Part shown: one piece after another, positions 43,939-52,852 of the stretch | How the letters are laid out: the number at the start of each line of letters is the position of its first letter | Position numbering within the stretch: position 1 is the first letter of the stretch | Assembly (NCBI GenBank): GCA_029880325.1 | Contig: JAOUOP010000031.1 | Location: forward strand, 29,476 to 93,475 | DNA length: 64,000 nt | Direction of reading: 5' to 3' | From: Myxococcales bacterium | Lineage (GTDB): Bacteria; Myxococcota_A; Polyangia; Polyangiales; JAFGIB01 | Notes under the pieces: model-generated | The model's database searches: none | The model's input: the letters and a program-made list of their open reading frames with translations, nothing else | What the model was told of the DNA's origin: nothing | Made by a program: the position numbers and the translations under genes

Positions 43939-44400
43939 CTATTGCGGCTCGAAGCCCGTGGGATCCACGCGCTCGACTCCGGGTTCGAAGACGCCCCTGC
44001 CGGGAACGTGATTGACCTCGAGGCGGATTCCGTCGCGGTCTTCGAAGAGCAGGGAGTAGTAGCCGGGTACGAAAGCGTCTTCCTGTGGCGGATGCACGAC
44101 CGCGGCACCGAGCTTGGCGACCAATTCGTGAACGGAGTCCACGTCTTGGCGGCTGCGGGCGCGGAAGCAGACGTGGTGGAGACCGGGGCGGCCCTGATCG
44201 AAGTGCTCGTCGGTAAATTGGGCCGCTGCGGGGCGCAGGCCGACAGCGGTGCGGCCGCCCACGTAGTAGAGAAATTGTTCGTCATCGGCCACTCGGGTCA
44301 GGCCCAGGTGCTCGAGCAGCGGATCGTAGAGGAGGCGCGAGGCCGGAATGTCGCGGACGGTGAGGATGATGTGGGCGATGCCGTTGATCTCGATGGTCAT
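43939..44400 (-). CDS. VOC-family (glyoxalase/dioxygenase-like) protein
   Basis: From the ATG at 44400 this encodes 153 residues, one vicinal-oxygen-chelate fold with two beta-alpha-beta repeats. Metal-ligand positions are visible in INGIAHIILTVRDIP, GLHHVCFRARSRQDV and DRDGIRLEVNHVPG. Members include glyoxalases and extradiol dioxygenases; the exact activity cannot be told. It has no clear partner. Confidence 0.82.
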   Translation of the reverse strand: MTIEINGIAHIILTVRDIPASRLLYDPLLEHLGLTRVADDEQFLYYVGGRTAVGLRPAAAQFTDEHFDQGRPGLHHVCFRARSRQDVDSVHELVAKLGAAVVHPPQEDAFVPGYYSLLFEDRDGIRLEVNHVPGRGVFEPGVERVDPTGFEPQ

Positions 44401-45061
44401 GGGTGCTGGAAGGCCCGGTCGGGGCATCAGGTGAGAGTGATGAATCGTTCGTTGAAGATCCCTCGGCCATGATAGTCGCCTTTCGTGGGTTGGTGTCGCG
44501 ACTGTGTGGCAGTTTCCGGCAGGGCTCGCGTGTTTAGCACTTGTCCAGGCGGTTTTGCGCGCGCTCCTTGAAAGAGCAGTCATGAGGGCGGAAGAAATCG
44601 TGTGGGCGGCCTGGCGCCGGTGGCGAGACCGACGTCCCGTGATGCTGCACCGGAAAAATTGGCTGCAGGAGGATTCCTGTTCCGCAAGGCGGTCTGGACA
44701 ACCGCAGGTTGGCATGGGTATGGGTCACCGCCTTGTGGTGATGTGCGCGGACGCTGTCCGTCGCGCACGTCCCTGCCGAAAGCGGCCCCGATCCCGACTG
44801 CCAGAACAGCCAAGACGGCGAGTTGGTTGAGGGGCCATCCATGCTCGACCGCCCATCGTCGACGATGCCTATCCAGGTTCGCGTTCTGCACCATCCTGGT
44901 TAGCACTACCGTGTCAGGGTAGCGGAGGAAGATCGCGCCGGGCAGGGAATTTGTAGGGTTTGGCCGACGTCGACGGCAGGGTGGGCCCCTTTCGAGACGG
45001 CCGACGAAGCCTCCGAATCCCCTGAACAAGCGAGGACCGCCGCTACCCTGACACAGTAGTG
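44401..45061. other. Non-coding stretch with a MITE-like element
   Basis: No convincing gene is seen. The right part holds an element with long inverted ends (44898-45067), described separately. A minus-strand frame with a hydrophobic stretch (LAVLAVLAVGIGAAFG, about 44800) looks like chance or the remains of a membrane protein. Confidence 0.4.
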
Positions 45062-45067
45062 TTAGGC
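44898..45067. mobile_element. 170-bp MITE-like element with 28-bp imperfect inverted ends
   Basis: The left end 44898-44925 (with CGTGTCAGGGTAGCGG) and the right end 45040-45067 (CCGCTACCCTGACACA) are inverted repeats of 28 bp, about 24 of which match. The 114 bp between them codes for nothing. Only one copy is in the window. The right end contains the TAA stop (45062-45064) of the minus-strand gene next to it. Confidence 0.65.
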
Positions 45068-45490
45068 ACCGTCGACGAATCGGTAGAGCCACTGCAGGGC
45101 GTCGTTCTCGTCGGTAAAGACTTTCGAGGGGAGCTTCGGGGCATCGATGCGCAACAATAGGTTGATGAGCATGCGCGACAGCGGCGAGTCCAGTAGCACC
45201 GCGTAGGCGCTGGCGACGTTCGGAAGATGTTCGGCGAAATGCCGGCGTGCGGCCCTGTCCGCCCCGCGCACCCTACGGCCGTCCGAGAGCACGGGCCGCT
45301 TACGGCCAAGGCTTACTTTGGCGATCGCGGCAAGATTGTCACGTGCGTCCTCGAGGGTGCTGATCTCACGAGGGCGATCCACGATACCACGGACAACACC
45401 GTCCATGCCCAGCCAAATCGTCCCGATTGCCGTGCGCACGACGGCGCCGCGAGGTGTATCAGGGGAGGACTCGAGCTGTCTTTCAGTCAT
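45062..45490 (-). CDS. STAS-like small regulatory protein (DUF7793-like)
   Basis: A 142-residue protein starting at 45490. It resembles small STAS/SpoIIAA-like proteins: GTIWLGMDGVVRGIVDRPRE, then EDARDNLAAIAKVSLGRKRP, RGADRAARRHFAEHLPN and VFTDENDALQWLYRF. Proteins of this pattern act in partner-switching or bind small ligands. The protein ends VDGA and the stop TAA lies in the inverted end of the 170-bp element, so the tail may have been trimmed. It is 75 bp upstream of the HisKA_2 kinase's stop, on the same strand. Confidence 0.75.
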   Translation of the reverse strand: MTERQLESSPDTPRGAVVRTAIGTIWLGMDGVVRGIVDRPREISTLEDARDNLAAIAKVSLGRKRPVLSDGRRVRGADRAARRHFAEHLPNVASAYAVLLDSPLSRMLINLLLRIDAPKLPSKVFTDENDALQWLYRFVDGA

Positions 45491-45565
45491 GTGAGAATGC
45501 TAACAAAATATTCATTCAGAATCACAGCGAGAATACCTTTCCCAAGACGGTCACGGGTGACCATC

Positions 45566-46909
45566 TCACGCGATGGGTGCCCGTAGTTCCACATGACAGC
45601 CTGGCGCATTCACGAAAATGAGTTCGCCGTCGATCTGGGCGCTCAGCGCAGATGCCAAGCGCAGGCCAAGCGACCGGCCGGTCTCGAGTTCGACATCCGA
45701 TGCGAAACCGGGCCCTCGGTCCTGGACCCGCAGCGAGAGCAGCCCTCGCTCGCATTCGTCGAGTGAGACTTCGACGACGCTGCCGCTACTGCCATCGTGG
45801 CCGTGTTCCAACGCGTTTCGAATCAATTCGTTGGCGATCAGTCCGATGGGCACAGCAACCTCCGGCGTGACGACCACGTTCGAAAGCCGAAGCGAGAGGC
45901 TCGCTGCACCGCTTCCGTGGGTCGCAGCGATGTGGGCCATGAGTGCCTCGAGGTAGAGTTCGAGGTCGATCCGCCCGAGGTGTTCGCTGGCGTAGAGCTG
46001 GTCGTGCACCAGAGACATGGCACGGACGCGTCCAATGCTCTGCTCAAGTGCGCACACCGCTGCAGAGTCGTCGATGTCTATCGCCTGCATCCGAAGCAGG
46101 CTTGTAATCACTTGTAGATTGTTCTTGACCCGATGATGAACCTCCTGCAGGAGAGCATCTTTTTCTTCGAGTGCTGCACGCAGTCGGAGCTCAGCGCCCA
46201 GTAGTGGTCTTAGATCGTGGGCGACGAAGACCCCGCCAGGCGTCTGTCCCTGGTTTTCCTGGAGGCGGACTCCCGACCAGGCGACAGGGACCGCGACGCC
46301 GTCGGGCCTCAGCAAGGTACGCCTCTGATCGCGTCCGTAGAGATCGTCGTGCTGCATGGTCGCTGGCCCGTGCGTGTTGTCCCCGCAAGCGAGGAACCGC
46401 TCCACGCGCTCTCCGACGATCTCCTCTTCGGGCAACCCGACTAGGTCCAGCAGCGCACCATTGGTGCGGTCGATTGAGCCCAAGGCATCGGCCACGATCA
46501 AACCGTCGGGTATCGACTCGAGAATCTCTTCGAGATGGGCTCGAGAGACCGCCACTGCCTGGAGCTCCTCGGCTAGTGCGTTCAGCCCAAGGCCAATCGC
46601 GTCGAAGATGTCGTTCTGCTTCGAAAGTCGAAACGGCTGGCTGAAGTCCATCCGAGCAAGTGCCGCAATGGTATCGGAGAGGTGCTCGAGGCGCTCGGTA
46701 TCGGAGGAGGCATTCATGGGGGCGGGGTCCGTGCGGTCCTGCGAGAGCCTCGCCATCGCCGAGTTGAGCTGGCCGATGATTTCATCGAGCACATCACCCC
46801 GCGGCGAGGCCACTCCTCGGGTGCTCAGCTCACCCCTGGCCAGCGACGAGGCCAGGACCCGAATCGTCTCGAGTCGTGGGTCGTTCAATGTGCCGTCGAG
46901 CTTGTTCAT
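45566..46909 (-). CDS. PAS histidine kinase, HisKA_2 type
   Basis: A 447-residue kinase. The N-terminal ~130 residues look helical and HAMP-like (ASSLARGELSTRG; IAALARMDFSQPFRLSKQND) without membrane spans, followed by a PAS domain (about 125-250), the HisKA_2 H-box LLQEVHHRVKNNLQVI (His about 258) and an ATPase domain with IANELIRNALEHG and SLGLRLASALSAQIDG. HisKA_2 kinases often act in stress or light signalling with single-domain receivers. It lies downstream of an IS21-like remnant and another HisKA_2 kinase. Confidence 0.9.
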   Translation of the reverse strand: MNKLDGTLNDPRLETIRVLASSLARGELSTRGVASPRGDVLDEIIGQLNSAMARLSQDRTDPAPMNASSDTERLEHLSDTIAALARMDFSQPFRLSKQNDIFDAIGLGLNALAEELQAVAVSRAHLEEILESIPDGLIVADALGSIDRTNGALLDLVGLPEEEIVGERVERFLACGDNTHGPATMQHDDLYGRDQRRTLLRPDGVAVPVAWSGVRLQENQGQTPGGVFVAHDLRPLLGAELRLRAALEEKDALLQEVHHRVKNNLQVITSLLRMQAIDIDDSAAVCALEQSIGRVRAMSLVHDQLYASEHLGRIDLELYLEALMAHIAATHGSGAASLSLRLSNVVVTPEVAVPIGLIANELIRNALEHGHDGSSGSVVEVSLDECERGLLSLRVQDRGPGFASDVELETGRSLGLRLASALSAQIDGELIFVNAPGCHVELRAPIA

Positions 46910-47059
46910 GCCTGCTTCATCCGCAGCAGCTCAAGCTGGCTGGGCGGCGTCCCCGGAGAGGAAGACAGATACGTCGAGCCGAGCGACTTTCAGAAGGATA
47001 GGAACGACGAAAAAAGCCAAACCTTGCGCGTGTCGGATGTGTCAGGCGAATATTTCATG

Positions 47060-47330
47060 TGATCGGAGAATTCGATGCCTTTCTAGACTTCAACCGATGC
47101 CGACCGGGCCCTTCTCCTGCCGCTCGCTCGAGCGACAGCAGCTATCGCGGCGTCGCGTCGAGGTGGTGCCGGGGCTTGTCGTTGACCGGGTTGCACCAGT
47201 CGCGAAGCTGGCGAGTGAGGTCATCGATGTCCTCGAAGCTGCGGCCGGGATAGAAGTTGCGCTCGACGCGGCAGTGCGCAAGCCGCGAGCGAACGCGCCG
47301 GCGCGTACAAACGGTCGTTTCAATTCTGAG
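47060..47330 (-). pseudogene. IS21-type transposase remnant
   Basis: A minus-strand frame reads LAHCRVERNFYPGRSFEDID then DLTRQLRDWCNPVNDKPRHH and LDATPR, then an in-frame TAG (47142-47144) and LLSLER. This is the typical pattern of the C-terminal part of IS21-family IstA transposases, where the family normally has P-E after ATP. The catalytic core is missing. It fills the 410-bp gap between two HisKA_2 kinase genes. Confidence 0.6.
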
Positions 47331-49221
47331 CGAGGACTTGCTCTTGCGGCAGCGGCAACTCTACGGCAACCCGCGTCCCGGACTGCCTATCAATCGCGAC
47401 GGACGCTCCGATTTGATCGGCCAGATCCCGGACGAGTTGCAAACCGAATCCGCCACCATGCTCGCTTTCATCGGCAATTCCCACGCCGTCGTCACGTATC
47501 TCGAGCACGAGGCTCTCCCCTCGCCGGACAGAGCATACCCGGATGCTCCCAGAAGATCCGTCTGGAAATGCGTGCTTCACCGCATTGGTCAGAAGTTCGC
47601 TCACGATCAATCCCAGCGGCACCGCAGTATCCAACGAAACCCGAACTGGACCGACGTCGACCGAAATGTCAATCGGCTGAGGTTGGGCCACGTTTGCAGA
47701 ATATTGTTCGTCGGCAATATCTCGAACGTAGTCCGCCAGGTCCACTGCGGCCACGTTCTCACCCCGGTAGAGCTTTTCGTGCACCAACGCGATCGCTCGG
47801 ATCCGGTTGCGAAGCTGTTCTAGGGAATCCCGCAAGGCTGAGTCCTTCAGCTGACAGCCGTAAAGATAGACGAGTCCAGAAATCACGCTGAGGTTATTCT
47901 TGACCCGGTGGTGAATCTCCCGAAGAAGCCTGTCCCGGCGCTCAACCGACTTCGCCAGCTCCGCCTCAACCCGCTTCTCGCTCGTGATGTCGACCAGCGT
48001 GCCAAAGTAACGTGGGGGCGTCCCCGGCTCACCCATTGTGATTTCACCCACAGATCGCACCGTTACCGTGCCGCTGTATGGACGCGTCACTCGGAACTCG
48101 AGGTCGAAACCCCGCCGTTCCCGCACGGCGCGCTCGAATGCCTGCATGGCCGAATCTCTGTCTTCTGGATGCAATGCCCCAACGAGCTGATCGAACGTCG
48201 GGTTCTCGTTGGCAGGGATCCCCCAGATGGCTCGCAAGCCCTCGGACCAGACCGGGTCGCTGCGGTCGGCACTAAATTCGTAATATCCGGTGCGCCCCAA
48301 CAGCTCTGCGCGCCTCAGACGCTCCTCACGAAGCTTCATTTCTTCCGTGGCTCGTATGCGTTCGGTGATATCGACCACGGTGCGTAAATAACCGACGGCC
48401 TTCCCGGCATCATCTGTAAGCAAACTCACGTCGAGCTGAACCCAGACGATCTGGCCGCCTTTCCTCACATAGCGTTTGTCGATCGTGTAGCGTGAGATCT
48501 TGCCCTCCGCGAGCTGACGCGCCAGCTCCCAGTCGCGCTCCAGATCGTGAGAATGAGTAATATCGGCAAAGCGACGGCCAATCAGCTCTTCGGCTTCGTA
48601 GCCACAGATATCGCAAAAGCTTGAATTGACCCGGAGGAAACGTCCATCAAGCAAGCAACAGCATACACCGACGCTGATCTGCCCGAAGGTCGCTTCAGCG
48701 AGGGCAGCCATGGACGGCAGGTCTTTGGACGTGATCGCCACATCGCCGACATCGGCCACAGAGCTGTCGCCGTCTCGCTTCGGGGCTTTGGGCGGACGCT
48801 CATTCCCCCCTGAATGGGAGTCGCGCCTTCGGTCATGGCGAGCGGTTGTCGACCGGTGGCGCCGGATGGCCACCTCAATCGCCGGACGCAGCGAGCGATC
48901 TCGGAGAGGCTTGACCAAGAAGCCAAAAGGAAGCTGTTCGACGGCTCGCTCCAACGTGTCCGAATCGGCGTACGCTGACATGAATACGACTGGAATATCG
49001 GCGCAGCTCCGCAGCCTGGCCGCAGCCTCGATTCCGTTTCCACCTGCTCCCAGGTCGATGTCCATCAAGACCAGGTCTGGGTTGCATCGAAGGGCAGCTG
49101 CTACAGCTTCGTGCTCTGAGCCCACGCTGGCGATCACCTTGTAGCCCTGCTCCTCGAGCTGCGCCTGCAGGGCCCTGGACACGATGTGGTCGTCCTCGAC
49201 GATCATAATCTTTGTCGTCAT
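47320..49221 (-). CDS. REC-PAS-PAS-histidine kinase, HisKA_2 type
   Basis: A 633-residue hybrid kinase: receiver (1-125, KIMIVEDDHIVSRALQAQLE, phospho-Asp in LVLMDIDLGAGG), PAS (about 165-290), PAS/PAC (about 295-410), the HisKA_2 H-box LLREIHHRVKNNLSVI (His about 436) and the ATPase domain (LIVSELLTNAVKHAF, GGFGLQLVRDLADQIGA). It is cytoplasmic. The ATG at 49221 overlaps the stop of the REC-GGDEF gene as ATGA, so the two are translated together and may link phosphorelay and c-di-GMP. Confidence 0.92.
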   Translation of the reverse strand: MTTKIMIVEDDHIVSRALQAQLEEQGYKVIASVGSEHEAVAAALRCNPDLVLMDIDLGAGGNGIEAAARLRSCADIPVVFMSAYADSDTLERAVEQLPFGFLVKPLRDRSLRPAIEVAIRRHRSTTARHDRRRDSHSGGNERPPKAPKRDGDSSVADVGDVAITSKDLPSMAALAEATFGQISVGVCCCLLDGRFLRVNSSFCDICGYEAEELIGRRFADITHSHDLERDWELARQLAEGKISRYTIDKRYVRKGGQIVWVQLDVSLLTDDAGKAVGYLRTVVDITERIRATEEMKLREERLRRAELLGRTGYYEFSADRSDPVWSEGLRAIWGIPANENPTFDQLVGALHPEDRDSAMQAFERAVRERRGFDLEFRVTRPYSGTVTVRSVGEITMGEPGTPPRYFGTLVDITSEKRVEAELAKSVERRDRLLREIHHRVKNNLSVISGLVYLYGCQLKDSALRDSLEQLRNRIRAIALVHEKLYRGENVAAVDLADYVRDIADEQYSANVAQPQPIDISVDVGPVRVSLDTAVPLGLIVSELLTNAVKHAFPDGSSGSIRVCSVRRGESLVLEIRDDGVGIADESEHGGGFGLQLVRDLADQIGASVAIDRQSGTRVAVELPLPQEQVLAQN

Positions 49222-50768
49222 CGGACACGGTGCCCTTCATCATCGGCTCGTGGCGCCAACGCCCGGAGGTCCGGGCACAACCGCTTCGCAAGCGATTGGT
49301 CGTCTCTGCCTGCCGGGCGGAAGGCTTCGACGCGGTTCCTTCCGCCCTCCTTGGCGCGGTAGAGAGCAGCATCTGCTGCTTCCACCAGTGTGGCCTGGCT
49401 CGTCAGCGTTGGAAAAGAAGCAACTCCCGCGCTGAAGGTTGCGCCCCGAAACTCACCGCTAGTACGTCCCAAGGCGAGCGACTCGAAGCGGTCGCGGATT
49501 CGATCGATGACGCGCTCCGCATAGTCCGCCGTCGCGTCGGGCAATACGACCATGAACTCCTCACCGCCGTAGCGACCGACCGAATCGCCCACGCGCAGGA
49601 AGTTACGCAAGGTCAGCGACAATGTGCGCAACACGCTGTCACCGAAAGCATGCCCACTCCGATCATTGATCTGCTTGAAGAAATCGAGGTCGATGAGAGC
49701 CACTGAGACGGGAGCCGAGCGGCGTCGAGCCACCTCGAGTTCCCGTGCCAGACGTCGATCAATTGCAGCGCGGTCGAACAGGCCGGTCAGGCCGTCCCGC
49801 TCCATGTATCCCCGCAGTACGCGTGCGCGTTCTACGCGGCTTCGAATCGTGGTGATTAGGCGTTCTTCGTTCGGCGGTTTCGTCAGAAAGTCATCCGCTC
49901 CCTGAGTGAACGCGGCTATTCGACGGCTCTGGGCACCATCGCCGGTCAAGAATACGATAGGAAGGCCAACGTAACGACTGTCTTGACGAAGCACCCCTGC
50001 CAGTTCGAGACCGGTACAACCTGGCAGTCCCATGTCCATCAGCACGAGATCCGGCCTGAAGTCCGAGATCGTATCGAGCAGAGCAGCCGGATCGAAGACA
50101 ACTTCGGTCTCGATCCCAGCGTGCCGGAGCACGGCGGCCACGTGACGGGCGACGATGCGGTCATCCTCCACCATCAACACGCGCGCAGGACCCGCGTGGG
50201 ATTCCAGCGCATGGTCGCCAAGCCTAGCCAGCAGCGCATTGATGTCGGGCGGCTTGTCCACATAGGCGGTCGCACCGGCCCGCAAAGCTCTCAAGCGGCT
50301 TTCAAGGCAGGAGGGACGCTCCGACATCACGATCAGCTGGGCTGATGGTGCCCGAACCAACAGCTCACCCGCGGAACCGGCGTGCACAACGCTTTCATCA
50401 AGGAAATAGGCCCGTGGCACCAGGTCAGCAACCTCCAGCACTTCGGAGATAGATCTGAAGCTCCGCACCTCCCATGCCATGCACTCGAGCTGGCTCACGA
50501 GCTCTGCACAGGATTCAGGCTCCGAATCGATCAAGACCAACAGTCGAGGAGGCGCCCTCGACGGTGTCGGCCCTTCGAGTTCGTGCTCCGCGTCTCCGGC
50601 ACACATCCATCGGCTCGGGCCGCCTGGGTCCAAAACCTCGCGGTGCCGGGCATCCGGCACCGGATGAATGGGCGCGCGTCTCTCGAGCTTCGGGCGGCCT
50701 CCAGGATCCTTCACAGTGGGGCCCATGGGCCTATGTACGACTGATGGGTAAAGATCCTGAGTATTCAT
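49218..50768 (-). CDS. Pseudo-receiver-REC-GGDEF diguanylate cyclase
   Basis: A 516-residue protein. A degenerate receiver-like domain (about 73-190, LLVLIDSEPESCAELVSQLE) is followed by a full receiver (about 195-315, RVLMVEDDRIVARHVAAVLR with Asp in LVLMDMGLPGCTG) and a GGDEF domain (about 330-490, active site GRYGGEEFMVVL, GGEEF at about 400). The GGEEF form is active in many cyclases. The N-terminal ~70 residues look disordered. It overlaps the REC-PAS-PAS kinase gene by 4 bp; that kinase is a likely phosphodonor. Confidence 0.9.
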   Translation of the reverse strand: MNTQDLYPSVVHRPMGPTVKDPGGRPKLERRAPIHPVPDARHREVLDPGGPSRWMCAGDAEHELEGPTPSRAPPRLLVLIDSEPESCAELVSQLECMAWEVRSFRSISEVLEVADLVPRAYFLDESVVHAGSAGELLVRAPSAQLIVMSERPSCLESRLRALRAGATAYVDKPPDINALLARLGDHALESHAGPARVLMVEDDRIVARHVAAVLRHAGIETEVVFDPAALLDTISDFRPDLVLMDMGLPGCTGLELAGVLRQDSRYVGLPIVFLTGDGAQSRRIAAFTQGADDFLTKPPNEERLITTIRSRVERARVLRGYMERDGLTGLFDRAAIDRRLARELEVARRRSAPVSVALIDLDFFKQINDRSGHAFGDSVLRTLSLTLRNFLRVGDSVGRYGGEEFMVVLPDATADYAERVIDRIRDRFESLALGRTSGEFRGATFSAGVASFPTLTSQATLVEAADAALYRAKEGGRNRVEAFRPAGRDDQSLAKRLCPDLRALAPRADDEGHRVR

Positions 50769-50901
50769 CGTCTATGGATGGGGATTTAGCTGCATCTCCG
50801 GAGCAGGAGCTGCCGGTCTGGAGCGCCGATCGGCTTGAAAGAAATCGCAAATTTGCGGGAAAAATCTGGCTGCGAGCGATTGAGCTGCCGTGAGCCAAGT
50901 C

Positions 50902-51069
50902 CTAGATGTGCTCGGCGGGAGTCATGATCCGCTCTCGGTACCGCTACGGCGCCAGCTGCGGCGTCCGGTCCCCTTGAAATACACGGAGTATTCCGGCGGA
51001 GGCCGTCCTTGCATCTGGCATCGTATCGACCCCGATCATCGGCTCAGCACTCCCGCCGAGCACATCTAG
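50902..51069. mobile_element. 168-bp MITE-like repeat, copy 2
   Basis: This copy has the same length and the same CTAG-bounded inverted ends as copy 1 and differs from it at only a few positions. It interrupts or abuts the 3' end of the trypsin-like gene: the last ten codons and the stop of that frame lie in the repeat. Confidence 0.8.
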
Positions 51070-51598
51070 GCGCGTCAAAGCCTGCGCGCGCCTTGCGCGA
51101 CTGACCGCAAAGCCAAAAACCGCTGAATCTCCCGCCGTGAACCATGGCCCGAACGCGGCTCTCGTAGTCGACCAGGGGAGAACCGGACCGGCCGTGCTCG
51201 ATGGACCAGCTCGACGGCGAGCCGACGCGCGCGGCGCGCGCTCCGAGGGCGACCTCGGCCGACTCCGAACACTGGACGTCGCACAGGCCGGTGTCGAGCC
51301 GATGGCCCCGGGGGTAGATCGAATGGGGCGCCACCGAGACGACCGTCACGATGCTGCCAAAGTCATCCATGCTCGAAGTCGCTGGCAAGGGCGCACGAAC
51401 GAGCGGCTGCTCCAGGCGCAACAGCGCGTACTCCCGGTTCAGAGCGCTGTCATCGATGACTATCGCCACATGGAGCACCTCCTGGGAGCGTACCCACTCT
51501 GCACCACCGCCGACCCGGGGCGCAAAGCCCCTCCAGGCATCGGAACAGCTCGCCCCGGGGGAAAGACCGAGTCGTTCAAACTCGGTCAAACCGTTCAC
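51044..51598 (-). pseudogene. Truncated trypsin-like serine peptidase
   Basis: From a GTG at 51598 the frame encodes 184 residues with the features of the second half of a secreted trypsin-like peptidase: EYALLRLEQPLVRAPL for the catalytic Asp region, where Asp is replaced by Glu or shifted, and GRSGSPLVDYESRVRAMVHGG for the Ser region. The His part (normally TAAHC) is not found upstream. The end (DAPRCARREC) is coded by MITE copy 2. It is probably non-functional. Confidence 0.55.
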
Positions 51599-51801
51599 GT
51601 CGATCCCGCCGGATGTGATGCCTGCCCGCTGCGGGCAAGGTGCACCTCGTTGCGGAACGGAACCGGCGGTGGCGTCAACAATTGCGAGGACGAACGGCCA
51701 CGGGCGTCACCAGTGGCTTATTTGCACCGCGGAGCCGCATCAAGGATGCACCAGCGTGAACTGCTGCTCACCGGGTCTTGAGGTTTCACTCGGGAATCGC
51801 T

Positions 51802-51878
<77 letters not shown>

Positions 51879-51929
51879 ATGACGGTCGCTACTACGTTGG
51901 CCTCCCGCAACCGTCGGTCGGGAAACCCC

Positions 51930-52005
51930 TGGGGTGAACGACGGGGATCGAACCCGCGACCACCGGAACCACAATCCAGTGCTCTACCACTGAGCTACGC
52001 TCACC
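51930..52005 (-). tRNA. tRNA-His (anticodon GTG)
   Basis: The minus strand gives a full cloverleaf with acceptor stem GTGAGCG/CGTTCAC, the extra 5' G (-1) opposite C73 that marks tRNA-His, anticodon stem CTGGA/TCCGG with loop TTGTGGT, a GGTTCGATCC T arm and an encoded CCA. It lies 51 bp upstream of tRNA-Arg on the same strand, so the two are probably one transcript. Confidence 0.93.
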
Positions 52006-52174
52006 AGAAGTCGGCGCACTTTAACGCCTTGGGCGCATATGGCAAGTCCGTCCCGAAGACGAAGTCGCTCTCGCCCGAAGACCGCCGTTCCGGGGCTCGC
52101 GCGTCCGCGCCCGGAGCAGGGAGCAGCGGGGGCAAGGGCGCGTGCCCGTCAACCCACGCGTGCCCGTCAACCGA

Positions 52175-52729
52175 TCAGTCTTCCCGCCACTTGATGGAAC
52201 ACCCCATGGACGGAACCGGGTCGAAGTCGATGGTGCGCCCCTCGAGGGTGGCGTCGATGGCCAGGCGTAGGTCCTGGCGTCTGACCTTGCGGGGGTCTTT
52301 CCAGCTGTCGTCGAAGCGGCCGTTGTAGGCGAGGCGACGGTGGCCGTCGAAGACGAAGATGTCCGGGGTGCAGGCCGCTCCGTAGGCACGGGCCACCGCC
52401 TGGCTCTCGTCGTAGAGGTAGGGGAAGTTGAAGCCCCGCTCGTCCGCGCGCTCGACCATGGCCTCGAAGGAGTCGCTAGGGTAGCGATCGGCGTCGTTCG
52501 CGCTGATCGCGACTACACGCACCCCCTTGTCGGTATAGTCGGCCTGCAGCTGGATCAGACGCTGCTCGACCGCCTGGGCATAGGGGCAGTGGTTGCAGGT
52601 GAAGACCACCACCAGCACCTGGGCCTCGGCGAAGTCGAGTAGCCCGTAATGCCCGCCGTCGGTCGCCGGCAGGGAAAAAGGCGGGGCCTCGGAACCAACC
52701 ATCATGCCCGCTGAATACGCCAGTGCCAC
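52175..52729 (-). CDS. Thioredoxin-like redoxin (AhpC/TSA family)
   Basis: From the GTG at 52729, with AAGGAGAAGATCG as ribosome binding site, this encodes 184 residues. The family pattern is clear: APPFSLPATDGGHYGLLDFA, the active-site segment VVVFTCNHCPYAQAVEQRLI with Cys-x-x-Cys (CNHC), and ACTPDIFVFDGHRRLAYNGR. Proteins of this kind are cytoplasmic peroxiredoxin- or thioredoxin-like enzymes. It is divergent from the gene starting at 52853, with 123 bp between the starts. Confidence 0.87.
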   Translation of the reverse strand: MALAYSAGMMVGSEAPPFSLPATDGGHYGLLDFAEAQVLVVVFTCNHCPYAQAVEQRLIQLQADYTDKGVRVVAISANDADRYPSDSFEAMVERADERGFNFPYLYDESQAVARAYGAACTPDIFVFDGHRRLAYNGRFDDSWKDPRKVRRQDLRLAIDATLEGRTIDFDPVPSMGCSIKWRED

Positions 52730-52852
52730 CGATCTTCTCCTTACTGCTTCACCCGGTCTGCCGCTACCCTGCCCCAGCCAGCCCGCGCCCGCAACCGCGA
52801 TTGCTCTGGATGCGCGCCGCCATCGGCCGTTCGTGTTAGACCCGGGGCCAGG

